Source: Chthoniobacterales bacterium (GTDB lineage Bacteria; Verrucomicrobiota; Verrucomicrobiia; Chthoniobacterales; UBA6821). From it: a stretch of 52,268 bases of DNA. The stretch is taken from NCBI GenBank assembly GCA_026461395.1, contig JAPJNA010000074.1:1-52268 (forward strand). Reading direction: 5' to 3'. Of this stretch, positions 1 through 8,648 are shown one piece after another. Position numbers and translations under genes: made by a program. How positions within the stretch are numbered: position 1 is the first letter of the stretch; every line of letters begins with the position of its first letter. The notes beneath the pieces are model-generated. The model did no database searches, was not told the DNA's origin, and was given only the letters and a program-made list of their open reading frames with translations.

Positions 1-809
1 CCCTGTCCGCTTTGGAACCGAAGCATTCCGGTCTCTCCGCCGATGCCACAGGGATAGAGCAATGTCTCGATGCCCTCTGCTGTGTAGCGGGTTGACGCAT
101 CGACCAGCTTCCGGAAATTGATCATGTCAGGCTCAAACGCGGCCACAGCTTCTATCCGGACCCCCTGATCGAGAAAAAAATCAATTGTGTCGCCGATGAA
201 GGCCCCCCCGTCAACGAGTCGCATCGGTTGTCGGGGTGCGGGCAAATCGGACGGGGCATACTGTGTCTCGATTGCCGGGGTGGAAAGGAAAGCTTGGTCA
301 AACGTAAGACGCAGCGCCAGGTGATCGTGGTAGACCTGCCGACTTACGGGATCCCCAAAAAGCTCGAGTCCTTTCAGGATTTCCTCCTTCCGTTCATTCA
401 AACCAAGACGCGGTGCCAGCCAGAACTCCGGCGCCATTCCGAGGCGCTCGTGGATTTCAAAGTAGGAGATGATTGAGGCAAATCCGACCTCCTTCAGAAG
501 GGAAATGATCGGTGTCGGATCTGCTGCATAATTAAAGACTCCAAGAGCGGCTGGAATTCCCCTTGCAGCCAAAGTACGGGCCTCTTCCGAGCGCGGTAAA
601 TAACAAGGAATCCCATCGACCGTTCCCAAGGAACTCGCCTTGGCATCTAGGAAGGCAAGGACTCGCATGCCTTCGGCAATCGCTGTTTTGGCAAGTTTCC
701 GGCCGCAGTTTCCAGCTCCATAGATAACGATTTCGGGAAGGTCCCGCTCGGGAAGCGGGTGGGAAGCCGTCTCCAGCAGGGCGCTTAGACTTTTACGCAA
801 GATATCCAT
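1..809 (-). CDS. FkbM-family methyltransferase-like protein, 3' end cut by window edge
   Basis: Reading leftward from ATG at 809, an open frame runs off the window after 269 residues with no stop. Residues about 24-41 look like a nucleotide-binding loop (IVIYGAGNCGRKLA). Residues about 196-235 carry the pattern VDGGAFIGDT followed by AFEPD, the SAM-binding signature of FkbM-type methyltransferases, which usually O-methylate sugars or glycans. The start lies 3 bases after the stop of the TPP-enzyme gene, so the two are probably co-transcribed as the distal end of the polysaccharide cluster. The N-terminal part before the methyltransferase signature is longer than in a minimal FkbM domain, suggesting a two-domain protein. 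The acceptor sugar cannot be told from the sequence. Confidence 0.7.
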   Translation of the reverse strand, partial: MDILRKSLSALLETASHPLPERDLPEIVIYGAGNCGRKLAKTAIAEGMRVLAFLDAKASSLGTVDGIPCYLPRSEEARTLAARGIPAALGVFNYAADPTPIISLLKEVGFASIISYFEIHERLGMAPEFWLAPRLGLNERKEEILKGLELFGDPVSRQVYHDHLALRLTFDQAFLSTPAIETQYAPSDLPAPRQPMRLVDGGAFIGDTIDFFLDQGVRIEAVAAFEPDMINFRKLVDASTRYTAEGIETLLYPCGIGGETGMLRFQSGQ

Positions 810-812
810 GAA

Positions 813-2636
813 TCAATCCTTGAGGGGCTCGACCAGCATGTTGGAAAGAAACTCCTCTCGATCCAGGAAGGGAGCCATGTCCTCAAGGGGCGCAGTGACC
901 ATGCGACCATCGGGCAGTCGCTTGGAACTGGTCTTGGGCTCGAAGCCCTGCTCCAGATCGAGCGGCACCACCACGACTTGAGGTCCATCCGCATTCAGGA
1001 CCCGCGAGATGTCTGCGGCAGGATTCTCCGTGTCGAGAAGATGGGCGGGAAGACCGTAGGCTTCCGCAAGTTTCACGAAATCAGGAAAACCGAGACCGCT
1101 CTCCGGGCCCTCCCCCACAAGGCGACCAAAGAAATTGCGCTGGGTGGATCGAATCGAGAGATAGCCACCATTTTCCAGCACGAAGACTTTCACGGGCAAC
1201 TTCAACGAGGCAAGGGTGGCAAACTCCTGCACGTTCATCTGCAGACTCCCATCTCCCGCAAGGCAGATCACTGTCCTGCCAGGATCGGCAACGGAAGCGC
1301 CGATGGCGGCGGGAAGATCATAGCCCATCGAGGCGGAACCGGAGTTACTGAAGAGGCGTTGACCTTTTTTCAGAACGCCCGCCTGAAAGGGAGTGATGCA
1401 GGCAGTGGCATTCCCGCAGGCGAAGACCGCTGCATCGGGAGCCTCAGAGAAAAGAAGCTCAATGAAATGATACTGATTGATGCGTCCGGTTGGGGCCGAG
1501 CGATGCTTTTGCAGAACGACGGGATTCTTATCCACGCGCTCGCGGCACCAGGCAATCCATGCATCGCGCTTGGAAGTATCGGTGACCTGCAACTCCCCTG
1601 CTGCGCGCAGCAGAATTTCGAGGAAGTCACGGACATCGGCCTCAATCGGAAGATCGGCTTGGAATGTCGGCTTGGAGAGTTCAGCCGGGTCGATGTCGAC
1701 CTGAGCAGTGCGTGCCGTACGGGCAAAGCTGGACCAGTTGTAACTAATTTGGCGGATGCAAAGACGGCTGCCAAGGATCAGGACAAAGTCTGCATTTTGT
1801 ACGGTAAAGTTTCCGGCACGGGTCCCGATCGTTCCCTGCCTGCCTGCATAAAGTGGATGATCAGAGGCGATCAGATCATGGGTCCATGCCGTGGCGATCG
1901 GAACCCGCAGGGTTTCAGCTACCCGGAGAAGCAAATCCCCGGCTCCAGCGAGACGCACCCCTGTGCCGGCTAGGAGGATCGGTCTTTCCGCGGAACCGAG
2001 CAAGGCGAGCACCTGCTTGGCTTTGGCTTCCAGGTCGGCTCGATCCACTTTTTTGTCATCTTCTGCAGGATCGTAAGGGCGCATGGTCTCAGGATCGACT
2101 TGTGCGGCCTGGATATCCACCGGGACGTCGATCCAGCAGGGCCCCGGTCTGCCGTTGGAAGTAAGATGGATCGCCCGCTCCAGATGGTAACGAATCGTCT
2201 CGGGTTCCGTGATCGTGACCGCGTATTTGGTGATTCCCCGGACCATCCCGATGATGTCCGCCTCCTGGTCGCCGAGTTGCCTGATCCGACCGATCAACCC
2301 ATGGGTCTGCATCATGGTCTCCCGCTTCACCTGTCCGGAGATCACAAGCATCGGAATCGAGTCGGTCCAGGCTCCGAAGACACCGTTCAGCGCGTTGATC
2401 CCCCCGGGGCCGGTCGTGACGCTGACAATGCCCGGTTTGCCGCTGACTCGTGCATAGCCCTCCGCCGCCATGGCGCAGGCCTGCTCGTGATGGCAGCAGA
2501 CATAACGGATCCCGTTGATCGCTCCCACCGCATCGTTCAGATGCATCGCTCCACCCCCCGTCACCAGAAAAACATGATCAAGGCCCCTGTCGGCAAGGAT
2601 GCGGAAGATATAATCGGCAAGACGGATCTGGCTCAT
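813..2636 (-). CDS. Thiamine-diphosphate-dependent enzyme, acetolactate synthase/YerE-like
   Basis: A full-length (607 residues) member of the TPP enzyme family. The activating glutamate is E51 in CCHHEQACAMAAEG, the central domain spans roughly 200-340, and the Mg-TPP motif starts with GDGS at 461-464 and closes with ENGGY at 488-492. True acetolactate synthases feed branched-chain amino acid synthesis, but this gene sits in a sugar cluster beside rfbF/rfbG/rfbH. In Yersinia, YerE is a TPP enzyme of this family that adds a two-carbon unit from pyruvate to a CDP-3,6-dideoxy-4-keto sugar to make the branched sugar yersiniose. A similar role is the best inference here. Its ATG overlaps the stop of the upstream methyltransferase gene (ATGA). 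A biosynthetic acetolactate synthase or another carboligase remains possible. Confidence 0.8.
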   Translation of the reverse strand: MSQIRLADYIFRILADRGLDHVFLVTGGGAMHLNDAVGAINGIRYVCCHHEQACAMAAEGYARVSGKPGIVSVTTGPGGINALNGVFGAWTDSIPMLVISGQVKRETMMQTHGLIGRIRQLGDQEADIIGMVRGITKYAVTITEPETIRYHLERAIHLTSNGRPGPCWIDVPVDIQAAQVDPETMRPYDPAEDDKKVDRADLEAKAKQVLALLGSAERPILLAGTGVRLAGAGDLLLRVAETLRVPIATAWTHDLIASDHPLYAGRQGTIGTRAGNFTVQNADFVLILGSRLCIRQISYNWSSFARTARTAQVDIDPAELSKPTFQADLPIEADVRDFLEILLRAAGELQVTDTSKRDAWIAWCRERVDKNPVVLQKHRSAPTGRINQYHFIELLFSEAPDAAVFACGNATACITPFQAGVLKKGQRLFSNSGSASMGYDLPAAIGASVADPGRTVICLAGDGSLQMNVQEFATLASLKLPVKVFVLENGGYLSIRSTQRNFFGRLVGEGPESGLGFPDFVKLAEAYGLPAHLLDTENPAADISRVLNADGPQVVVVPLDLEQGFEPKTSSKRLPDGRMVTAPLEDMAPFLDREEFLSNMLVEPLKD

Positions 2637-3835
2637 TCGACTCCTTTCAGCAAGGTCACGACGGGATTGGGAAGTTGCAACGCACGAATGGAATCCTGAA
2701 TGGAATCCGCATTGATGAGCGAACAGACAAGAATAGGCGTTTGCGGCGCATGGATTTCCGAACCTGCAATGACTTTGGTGCCATGCAATAACTTGCCCTG
2801 ATTGATCGGGTTTCCATCGATGAAAGCCGCTATCTTGGTATCGCCCAGACAGGTATCCGCAAGCAGTTTCATGGTCAACTGGCCTGTTCCCCAGACAATG
2901 AGTTCGGGGTATTTGGTGATCAACTTCCCGATACTGGCATCGATCCTGGCCATCAGGGCCTCCGAATCTCCGATATACTTCTCAAGATCTCCTTGGAGTT
3001 TGCCATCTTTGACGATGGGCATGGGTTCCTCCGACTTCCGTGCAAACCAAAAGAGCGCCGGGTAAGGCACATCTTTGGAAGAGTGAATGTTCTTGGTTCC
3101 GCTGAGTTCCGGAACGAAACGGTTGCGGCGGCAAAGGTTGGCCACACCCATCTCGGAAAAGTGATTGATATGCTCGGTGTTGAAATCCTGAAACGGCGCC
3201 ACAAGGAACTCGGCGTAGCGTGAGGCATCTGGAACCTCGATGTAGACCCACCCGCCGGGATTCAGGAGTCCGTACACCAGATCCATGGCGGCACCAAGAT
3301 CGCGGACATGCTCCATGACATGGCTCAGAATAATGCCATCGAATGTTCCGGCTTCCACAGGAACGTTGGCCAGTGTGCCGACCCATGCGTCTCCCTTAGA
3401 AAGCTTTCGGGTTGCCGCAACACAGTCTGGCGAAGGGTCAATGCCGCAGATATTTAGGAACCCCTTGGACTGCAGGGCGGTAAGGAGCCCTCCATTCGCG
3501 CATCCAATATCCAAGATACGGGCGCTATGGTTGTCGCAGAAATCTGCAACCTGATCCGCCAAGCCGTCCAGACGCTCCTTATCCCAGGAAAGAACGCCGG
3601 CACCCGTCGAGGTAGCATTGTCAGCATACTTGGACATGCCTGCGTAGTAGGCATCATATCCCACCTGATCGACCGAGGTATCGTAAAAGGCAAACCCGCA
3701 CCCGTCACAGACAACATAGTCACAAACGGGAGGAAGGGGGTGTCCTTCGCTTAATTGAAAATGCTGGGTATGGATCACCCTGCCAGCAAGGCTGTCACAG
3801 ATCGGACAAGGACGTAGGAGAGCTTTTTCGTGCAT
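2633..3835 (-). CDS. Zinc-binding class I SAM methyltransferase (sugar C-methyltransferase type)
   Basis: Starting at ATG 3835 the protein has a putative zinc site near the N-terminus (CPIC at residues 10-13 and CDGC at 43-46). A SAM-binding motif ILDIGCANGG follows at about 107-116, and SHVMEH near 175 matches the acid/His loop of class I methyltransferases. A C-terminal Rossmann-like part contains VWGTGQ near 310. This order (zinc domain, Methyltransf domain, C-terminal domain) is that of sugar C-methyltransferases such as those making branched deoxysugars, so it fits a CDP- or TDP-keto sugar substrate. A longer reading from TTG at 3874 is possible; it would overlap the upstream gene by 8 bases and adds 13 residues ahead of the zinc domain. 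Neither start has a clear ribosome binding site. Confidence 0.78.
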   Translation of the reverse strand: MHEKALLRPCPICDSLAGRVIHTQHFQLSEGHPLPPVCDYVVCDGCGFAFYDTSVDQVGYDAYYAGMSKYADNATSTGAGVLSWDKERLDGLADQVADFCDNHSARILDIGCANGGLLTALQSKGFLNICGIDPSPDCVAATRKLSKGDAWVGTLANVPVEAGTFDGIILSHVMEHVRDLGAAMDLVYGLLNPGGWVYIEVPDASRYAEFLVAPFQDFNTEHINHFSEMGVANLCRRNRFVPELSGTKNIHSSKDVPYPALFWFARKSEEPMPIVKDGKLQGDLEKYIGDSEALMARIDASIGKLITKYPELIVWGTGQLTMKLLADTCLGDTKIAAFIDGNPINQGKLLHGTKVIAGSEIHAPQTPILVCSLINADSIQDSIRALQLPNPVVTLLKGVE

Positions 3836-3866
3836 GGGATTTATATCAACTTTGGGAAGTATGCCA

Positions 3867-4553
3867 TTAGACAAATCGCAGAAGCGACTCTCTCATGGGG
3901 ATCTGAACACGCAGTCCCATTTCGGATGCCTCACGCTCCACGGAGGGAACGTACTGGGAAACTGGGAAAGTGAGGTTGGGTGGTGAAGACTCAGTAGGTA
4001 CGCCAATGGTTGATGCCACGATTTGGGCCAGATCGGCGATCGTTATCTCCTGATCGGAGCCGACATTGTAGGGACGACATGCCGCACCCTTGAAGAGGAT
4101 GGTCCAGAGCCAGACCACCAGATCGGCAGCGTAGAGATAGGAGCGGTATGGGCTTCCATCCTTCATTTGAATCGGATCCCCTCGCATGGCGTCGCGGATG
4201 AAGTTACCGATGGCGAAGTGGGCATCGAGCGAGAGATGCGGCCCGACAAAGGCAAAGCACCGGGCGAGGGTCGTCTCCAGGCCATGCTCCAGATGAGCCA
4301 TGGCGCAGAGGAGTTCCCCGACTCGCTTTCCCTCTCCATAAGCAGAGTTCTGATCCATCGTATCGGGCGCACCCTGATAACTCTCGGCTGCCATCGCACA
4401 GGACTGCTCATGATGGCAATAGACTTTCTTGATCCCGCTATTCCTTCCAAAGGCATCTGTGAGATGCATCGCAGCTCCACCCGTTACCATGAAAATATAG
4501 CCGATGCCATGGGTTGATAGGGTGCTAACGATGTAATCGGCAACGCGAATCAT
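3867..4553 (-). pseudogene. Chimeric gene: front of a TPP enzyme fused to the back of an epimerase
   Basis: The 228-residue frame is intact but joins two unrelated folds. Residues 1-59 (ADYI, VTGGAAMHL, CHHEQSCAMAAES) align with the first 60 residues of the TPP enzyme at 813-2636, including its catalytic Glu. Residues 60-228 (GAPDTMDQNSAYGEGKRVGE onward) align with residues about 166 to the end of the epimerase at 10111-11157, including the YGEGK tyrosine and lysine. The product lacks the TPP/Mg motif and the NAD-binding glycine loop, so neither activity is expected. It is most likely a deletion scar between copies of the two genes from a duplicated or related cluster. The frame is still coupled to the upstream membrane-protein gene by an ATGA overlap. 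The join lies near 4374-4385. A new function cannot be excluded. Confidence 0.8.
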
Positions 4554-6478
4554 TTTGAAATACCCTTGGGTTTCATCAGTATATACCCCGGCATTTTACC
4601 GATTGGATCACAAGTTGCCAGAAGTGCACGGGTGAGTTCCACCTCAGGCAGGTAGGGTGCATTTTTTACAGTGCTGTGGACTGGGTATAACAAGAGTCCC
4701 GACAGAAATTCGGAAATTCCTTTCTGATAGCTTGGGATATCGATGGAGACAGAACTTTGCTGAATCATGGATTCTGGGATCAGAAGCAAATCAAAGCCAA
4801 GACATTCCCTTGCCGCCCTCTCGATATCTTTCGGAGCATACCACTCAGGAATCGGTGATTCATTATAGATGATTCCAAAGTTTTTCTGAAGTTTCAAAAA
4901 TCGCTCGATTCCAATGTCAGCACCGAATGGAATCCCAACTTTCTTGTCTTTTACTAGATCATCGAATCCAGCGGGGTAGGGTACGGTCTTGCGCCAATCG
5001 AGCCGGGAACTCCTCGGTGACCAAGATCGCTGAAATGTCCAAGCATCCTGCCATTGTTGAACAAGTTCAGAATTTTTAGAGTAAGAATCCCTAACCTGAA
5101 ATGCTTGTGTAAAAAGAGCTCGATATCCGTCCCAGTATGAGATCTGGCCCATCAGTACAACGACAAGTGCAAAGAAGGCCGTCCAGCCATACAGAGCTGA
5201 CTTGCCGATGGAGGAGGCCACCGCAAACATCATCACCAAGATCATCAAACCGTTGATTACCACATGACCGGGATCACACCGTCCATAGGAGGCTGCAAGA
5301 AGAAGAAGCGCCGCAAAACTGATCGCTGCAGCAAGTGAAGCGCGTCTATCGGCCCTCCGAATCCATGCGGCAGAAAGCAATCCGGGAATAACAACCAATG
5401 ATGACCCCAGAAGCATCAGGTTAGTCAGATTGGGATAAATAGGGAAATTATTTGCTCCAGATGAGAACGAGAGAACGCCGTAGAGATATCCCTTGAAACA
5501 GAGACTCATAACCGCAAAGCAAAGGGCAACGGCCCCCAAGATCGCCAACCCGCTTGGCAACGTATCTGAGAGGATCGCTACCGAAGCATATGCCAACAGC
5601 CCTACTGAGATCGCGATGCCCATTTCCGGAGAGATTAGAAAACAGGCCGCACTGGATAGAAGGGCTGAGATTCCTGCGATCAGCCACTTTGGCATGCCTC
5701 CTAATGGTAGGGAGAGGCTTCGGTCAAATAAGACAATCGCAGCCGGAAGGATGGTGAAACGCAGGGGCGAATAATTCAACCCCATCGTGATGCACATCCA
5801 CATCACGAGGCAAAGGAGCAGAACCAGTGGACGCAGGGTGTCGTAGATCCTGATCGCCCTGAGAAAAATAAATACACACAGGAACCCCAGCACAAAGGAA
5901 ACAGCCACGCACCAGGCATAGGCATCCTCAATTCCGAGATGACCGAAAGAGAGGCGGCTCAACCACAGCGGGACATAGAGCAGAGCCGGGCCGTAGTTGT
6001 ACTGAAAGTCATGATAGGGGCGATATCCGAGCGCAAGCAGATCGATCCGTCCCAAGAAATAAGCAATCTCTCCACCCCAATAAGGCATGACCAGAATTCC
6101 ATCCCACCAAAGATTTGAGAAAAATATCGCAGTTGAACACGCGATGAGAACTACGTATTCCCATTTGGCCTTTTCAAAAGGCGGAAACAGTCGATCACCA
6201 TTGCTTAGCCACTCCAGCGATGCTACTGACGAGACCGGCTTGAAGAACCATGTTTTAAGAATTGTAAGGAAGGCAAGACAGAGCCCGAGTCCGAGCACTC
6301 CCGCCTTATTGTTGAACCCAAAAGCGTAAGACTCACCCTTCACGGGATGGAGACCTCCCACATGCCAAGGAAACACAAAGAGCATCGCTCCCGCGACGAT
6401 CCAGAGAAAGATTTCAACAAGTTGTTTTCTATTCTTGAGAATATTAACGCCGGAACTTTTCATTATATCTAGTTGCAT
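4550..6478 (-). CDS. Multi-pass membrane protein, GT-C glycosyltransferase-like
   Basis: This 642-residue protein has about eleven hydrophobic segments between residue 20 and 460 and a soluble C-terminal third. An early extracytoplasmic-type loop contains GGEIAYFLGRIDLLALGYRPY followed by DFQYNYGPALLYVPLW, resembling the first-loop acidic motif and following YGP/W pattern of PMT/ArnT-like GT-C enzymes that use polyprenyl-phosphate sugars. It lies directly downstream (15-base gap) of the DprE1-, DprE2- and UbiA-like genes, which would supply a polyprenyl-phosphate pentose. A transferase using that donor is therefore a reasonable inference. I see no specific signature of the mycobacterial arabinosyltransferases. 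An ATG five codons further in is an alternative start. Confidence 0.6.
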   Translation of the reverse strand: MQLDIMKSSGVNILKNRKQLVEIFLWIVAGAMLFVFPWHVGGLHPVKGESYAFGFNNKAGVLGLGLCLAFLTILKTWFFKPVSSVASLEWLSNGDRLFPPFEKAKWEYVVLIACSTAIFFSNLWWDGILVMPYWGGEIAYFLGRIDLLALGYRPYHDFQYNYGPALLYVPLWLSRLSFGHLGIEDAYAWCVAVSFVLGFLCVFIFLRAIRIYDTLRPLVLLLCLVMWMCITMGLNYSPLRFTILPAAIVLFDRSLSLPLGGMPKWLIAGISALLSSAACFLISPEMGIAISVGLLAYASVAILSDTLPSGLAILGAVALCFAVMSLCFKGYLYGVLSFSSGANNFPIYPNLTNLMLLGSSLVVIPGLLSAAWIRRADRRASLAAAISFAALLLLAASYGRCDPGHVVINGLMILVMMFAVASSIGKSALYGWTAFFALVVVLMGQISYWDGYRALFTQAFQVRDSYSKNSELVQQWQDAWTFQRSWSPRSSRLDWRKTVPYPAGFDDLVKDKKVGIPFGADIGIERFLKLQKNFGIIYNESPIPEWYAPKDIERAARECLGFDLLLIPESMIQQSSVSIDIPSYQKGISEFLSGLLLYPVHSTVKNAPYLPEVELTRALLATCDPIGKMPGYILMKPKGISK

Positions 6479-6492
6479 TGTGGGATCCGGAT

Positions 6493-7254
6493 TTAAAGCC
6501 TCGATTTAAGGAACAGTTGCTCAGGAATATTCCTGATGACGGCCATGATTAAGCGCCAGTATTCCGGTGTATAGATCTGCACGGACCTTGTTTCGATTGC
6601 CCTAACGATGTCTGCAGCCACTTTAATGGGCGAAGCGCACAGAGGCGAAGAAGGATTTACGATGCCCTTGGTCATCGGTGTATTTACCATTCCTGGCTTC
6701 ACTGTGATCACCCGTACGCCGGTTCCATGGTATCGATGCCTCATTCCGTCCAGTAGTGCGGATAAACCCGCTTTGCTGGCGCCGTAGAGATAGTTGCTAC
6801 CACGCCCCCGATCGCCTGCAACCGATGAAATCCCGACGATGGTGCCCCCTCCTGCATGGCTCATCTTATTTGCAAAAGCCTGGAGCACTAATGCAGAAGA
6901 CGTGAGATTGATATCAAATGTCTGCTTTAACAGTTGAGTATTCTTTTCGGCTTCCCCCTGAGGATACATGACGCCCCAACACAGTATTACGCATCCTATG
7001 TTGCCTCCCTTCAACTTTCTAGCACACTCTTCCGGGAGCGAACTCATCCTATCCAGCTCGCTTGCATCAGCTGCAATGGTTTCAACTGTTATCCCGTATC
7101 TGATTTTTAGATCAGAGGCTTGAATTTCAAGCTCCTCTGCAGAACGAGCAACGAGAACTAAGGGCGTCCCCTTACGCACTAACTGATCAGCAATCTCTCG
7201 GGCAATTCCAGAGAGGGATCCAAGAATAACACAGGGTAAATTCATCGTTTTCAT
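6493..7254 (-). CDS. SDR-family reductase, DprE2-like (decaprenyl-phospho-2-keto-ribose reductase type)
   Basis: A 253-residue short-chain dehydrogenase with the nucleotide loop GSLSGIA at 12-18, catalytic serine in GISSVAGDRG (S144), and Y157/K161 in YLYGASKAG. The wording around the active site (SSVAGDRGRGSNYLYGASKAGL) closely follows DprE2 of Mycobacterium, which reduces the 2-keto intermediate made by DprE1 to give polyprenyl-phosphoryl-D-arabinofuranose. The gene starts immediately after the stop of the DprE1-like gene with no gap, which strongly supports a paired role. A generic SDR role is the alternative. Confidence 0.78.
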   Translation of the reverse strand: MKTMNLPCVILGSLSGIAREIADQLVRKGTPLVLVARSAEELEIQASDLKIRYGITVETIAADASELDRMSSLPEECARKLKGGNIGCVILCWGVMYPQGEAEKNTQLLKQTFDINLTSSALVLQAFANKMSHAGGGTIVGISSVAGDRGRGSNYLYGASKAGLSALLDGMRHRYHGTGVRVITVKPGMVNTPMTKGIVNPSSPLCASPIKVAADIVRAIETRSVQIYTPEYWRLIMAVIRNIPEQLFLKSRL

Positions 7255-8619
7255 TCAAAAGCAAAGACCAACTCTCCTAGCTTGATCGGATATGAAGAAA
7301 CATTCCGGATCGATTTGTTTTTTTATATTCAGAAACTCTTCCCTCCGCGGATACATGGCTGCAAATGTCTTGGCATCCATCATTGAGTCCTTGGCTAGGT
7401 AGAGGCGCCCCTGATGCTCGAGAAGTATCTCATCGAGAGATTTGATTAGGGGCATAAGTTGTGCCCCAAGATTCGGAATATCCAAGGCAAGAGTGTAACC
7501 TCTGTGGATGTAGGATAGGGGTGCCAGATTTGCTTCCCCACACCGCTTGATCACGGCAAGAAACGAAGCTGCTCCATGGGAGGAAACGGTCTCCAGGATT
7601 TTCCGCAACCCTGTCTGGGCTGTCTTATCAGGGAAAAGAGCCTGATATTGAATGAACCCCCTTTTGCCATAGATGCGATTCCAGCTTGAAATTCCATCAA
7701 GCGGATAAAAGAAACTGTCATAAGGAACAATCTCCTCACGATCCCGCTGCTTGAAATAATAAGCCTGATTAAAAAGATTTACGGAAAAAGGGTTTAACAC
7801 CCAGTCTGGGAAATCAAAAGGGACGCTTGGCAAGCGCGCTGATGCCCGAACTCTAAATGGATCTGATCGTAGTGAGGACGTCAAAGCACGGGCCCCTGTA
7901 TTATTTGCAAGCATCAATACGGACCTCCCCAAACCGGAACCTCGAGAGAGGCAGTCAATCCATCCCACCGAGTATCTGTACTGCTGTTCCGTGGAAGCCA
8001 GCATTGAAAGAACTGCCTCTAAATTGCGGCAACGATGATAGCGGACAGAATAGTAACTGCTTTCAACCCTTCTTAATTGAATGCGGGCATCACGAATGAA
8101 TCCGGTGAGTCCCATGCCTCCAACGGTTGCCCAAAAAACATCGGGGTTTTTACTGGGACTACATTCCATGATTGATCCATCTGCAAGAATCAGGGTCACC
8201 CCCTTCACCCAATTTCCAAAACTGCCATCCACATGATGATTCTTTCCGTGTACGTCAGCCGCAATTGCCCCGCCAACCGAAACATATTTGGTGCCGGGAG
8301 TAGTCGGGAGAAACCATCCATGAGGGAGTGAAACCTTGATGATATCCTCTAACGTTACTCCAGCTTCACAATGAATTATTCCATGTTGAGGGTCGAATGA
8401 CAGAAATCGATTCAAATAGGTTTGTCCTATCACGGTGCCTTCCCCTGATACAGAAGAGTCTCCGTAGGATCTTCCCATACCCCGCGCTATAACACCCGAT
8501 GCAGCATGATCACAGAATAAGGCTGCTAGCTTCATGCGGCTTTCGGGTTCGATCAACCTGCACTCTGCAGGATGAAAGCGTCCCCAACACGACAGACTGG
8601 TTCTTATACCCGGGATCAT
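7255..8619 (-). CDS. FAD-linked oxidase, DprE1-like (polyprenyl-phosphoryl ribose 2-oxidase type)
   Basis: From ATG 8619 the protein is 454 residues, close to DprE1. It has the FAD loop ARGMGRSYGDSS (about 45-56), GKNHHVDGSFG (125-135, the DprE1 GKNHH block) and the C-terminal blocks KRCGEANLAPLS, GRLYLAKDS (Lys410, matching the catalytic DprE1 lysine) and MYPRREEF. At the place of the DprE1 cysteine attacked by benzothiazinones (WNICVDFP) this protein reads YTLALDIP, so the cysteine is an alanine (A378). DprE1 oxidises the 2-hydroxyl of polyprenyl-phosphoribose in the cell envelope. A GTG at 8661 gives 14 more residues and overlaps the UbiA gene; I preferred the ATG because the WGR block then falls at the family's usual distance from the start. 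Confidence 0.82.
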   Translation of the reverse strand: MIPGIRTSLSCWGRFHPAECRLIEPESRMKLAALFCDHAASGVIARGMGRSYGDSSVSGEGTVIGQTYLNRFLSFDPQHGIIHCEAGVTLEDIIKVSLPHGWFLPTTPGTKYVSVGGAIAADVHGKNHHVDGSFGNWVKGVTLILADGSIMECSPSKNPDVFWATVGGMGLTGFIRDARIQLRRVESSYYSVRYHRCRNLEAVLSMLASTEQQYRYSVGWIDCLSRGSGLGRSVLMLANNTGARALTSSLRSDPFRVRASARLPSVPFDFPDWVLNPFSVNLFNQAYYFKQRDREEIVPYDSFFYPLDGISSWNRIYGKRGFIQYQALFPDKTAQTGLRKILETVSSHGAASFLAVIKRCGEANLAPLSYIHRGYTLALDIPNLGAQLMPLIKSLDEILLEHQGRLYLAKDSMMDAKTFAAMYPRREEFLNIKKQIDPECFFISDQARRVGLCF

Positions 8620-8648
8620 GAGGTTATTTGGCTTACAACAATGCCGTT

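Noticed and set aside
978-1973. Long open frame on the + strand opposite the TPP enzyme gene
   Set aside because: It is the antisense shadow of a clearly conserved enzyme; its translation has no domain and no coherent hydrophobic or helical pattern.
4550-6478. Naming the membrane protein an arabinofuranosyltransferase (EmbA/AftA type)
   Set aside because: Only the gene neighbourhood suggests this; no specific motif of those families was seen, so it is left as GT-C-like.
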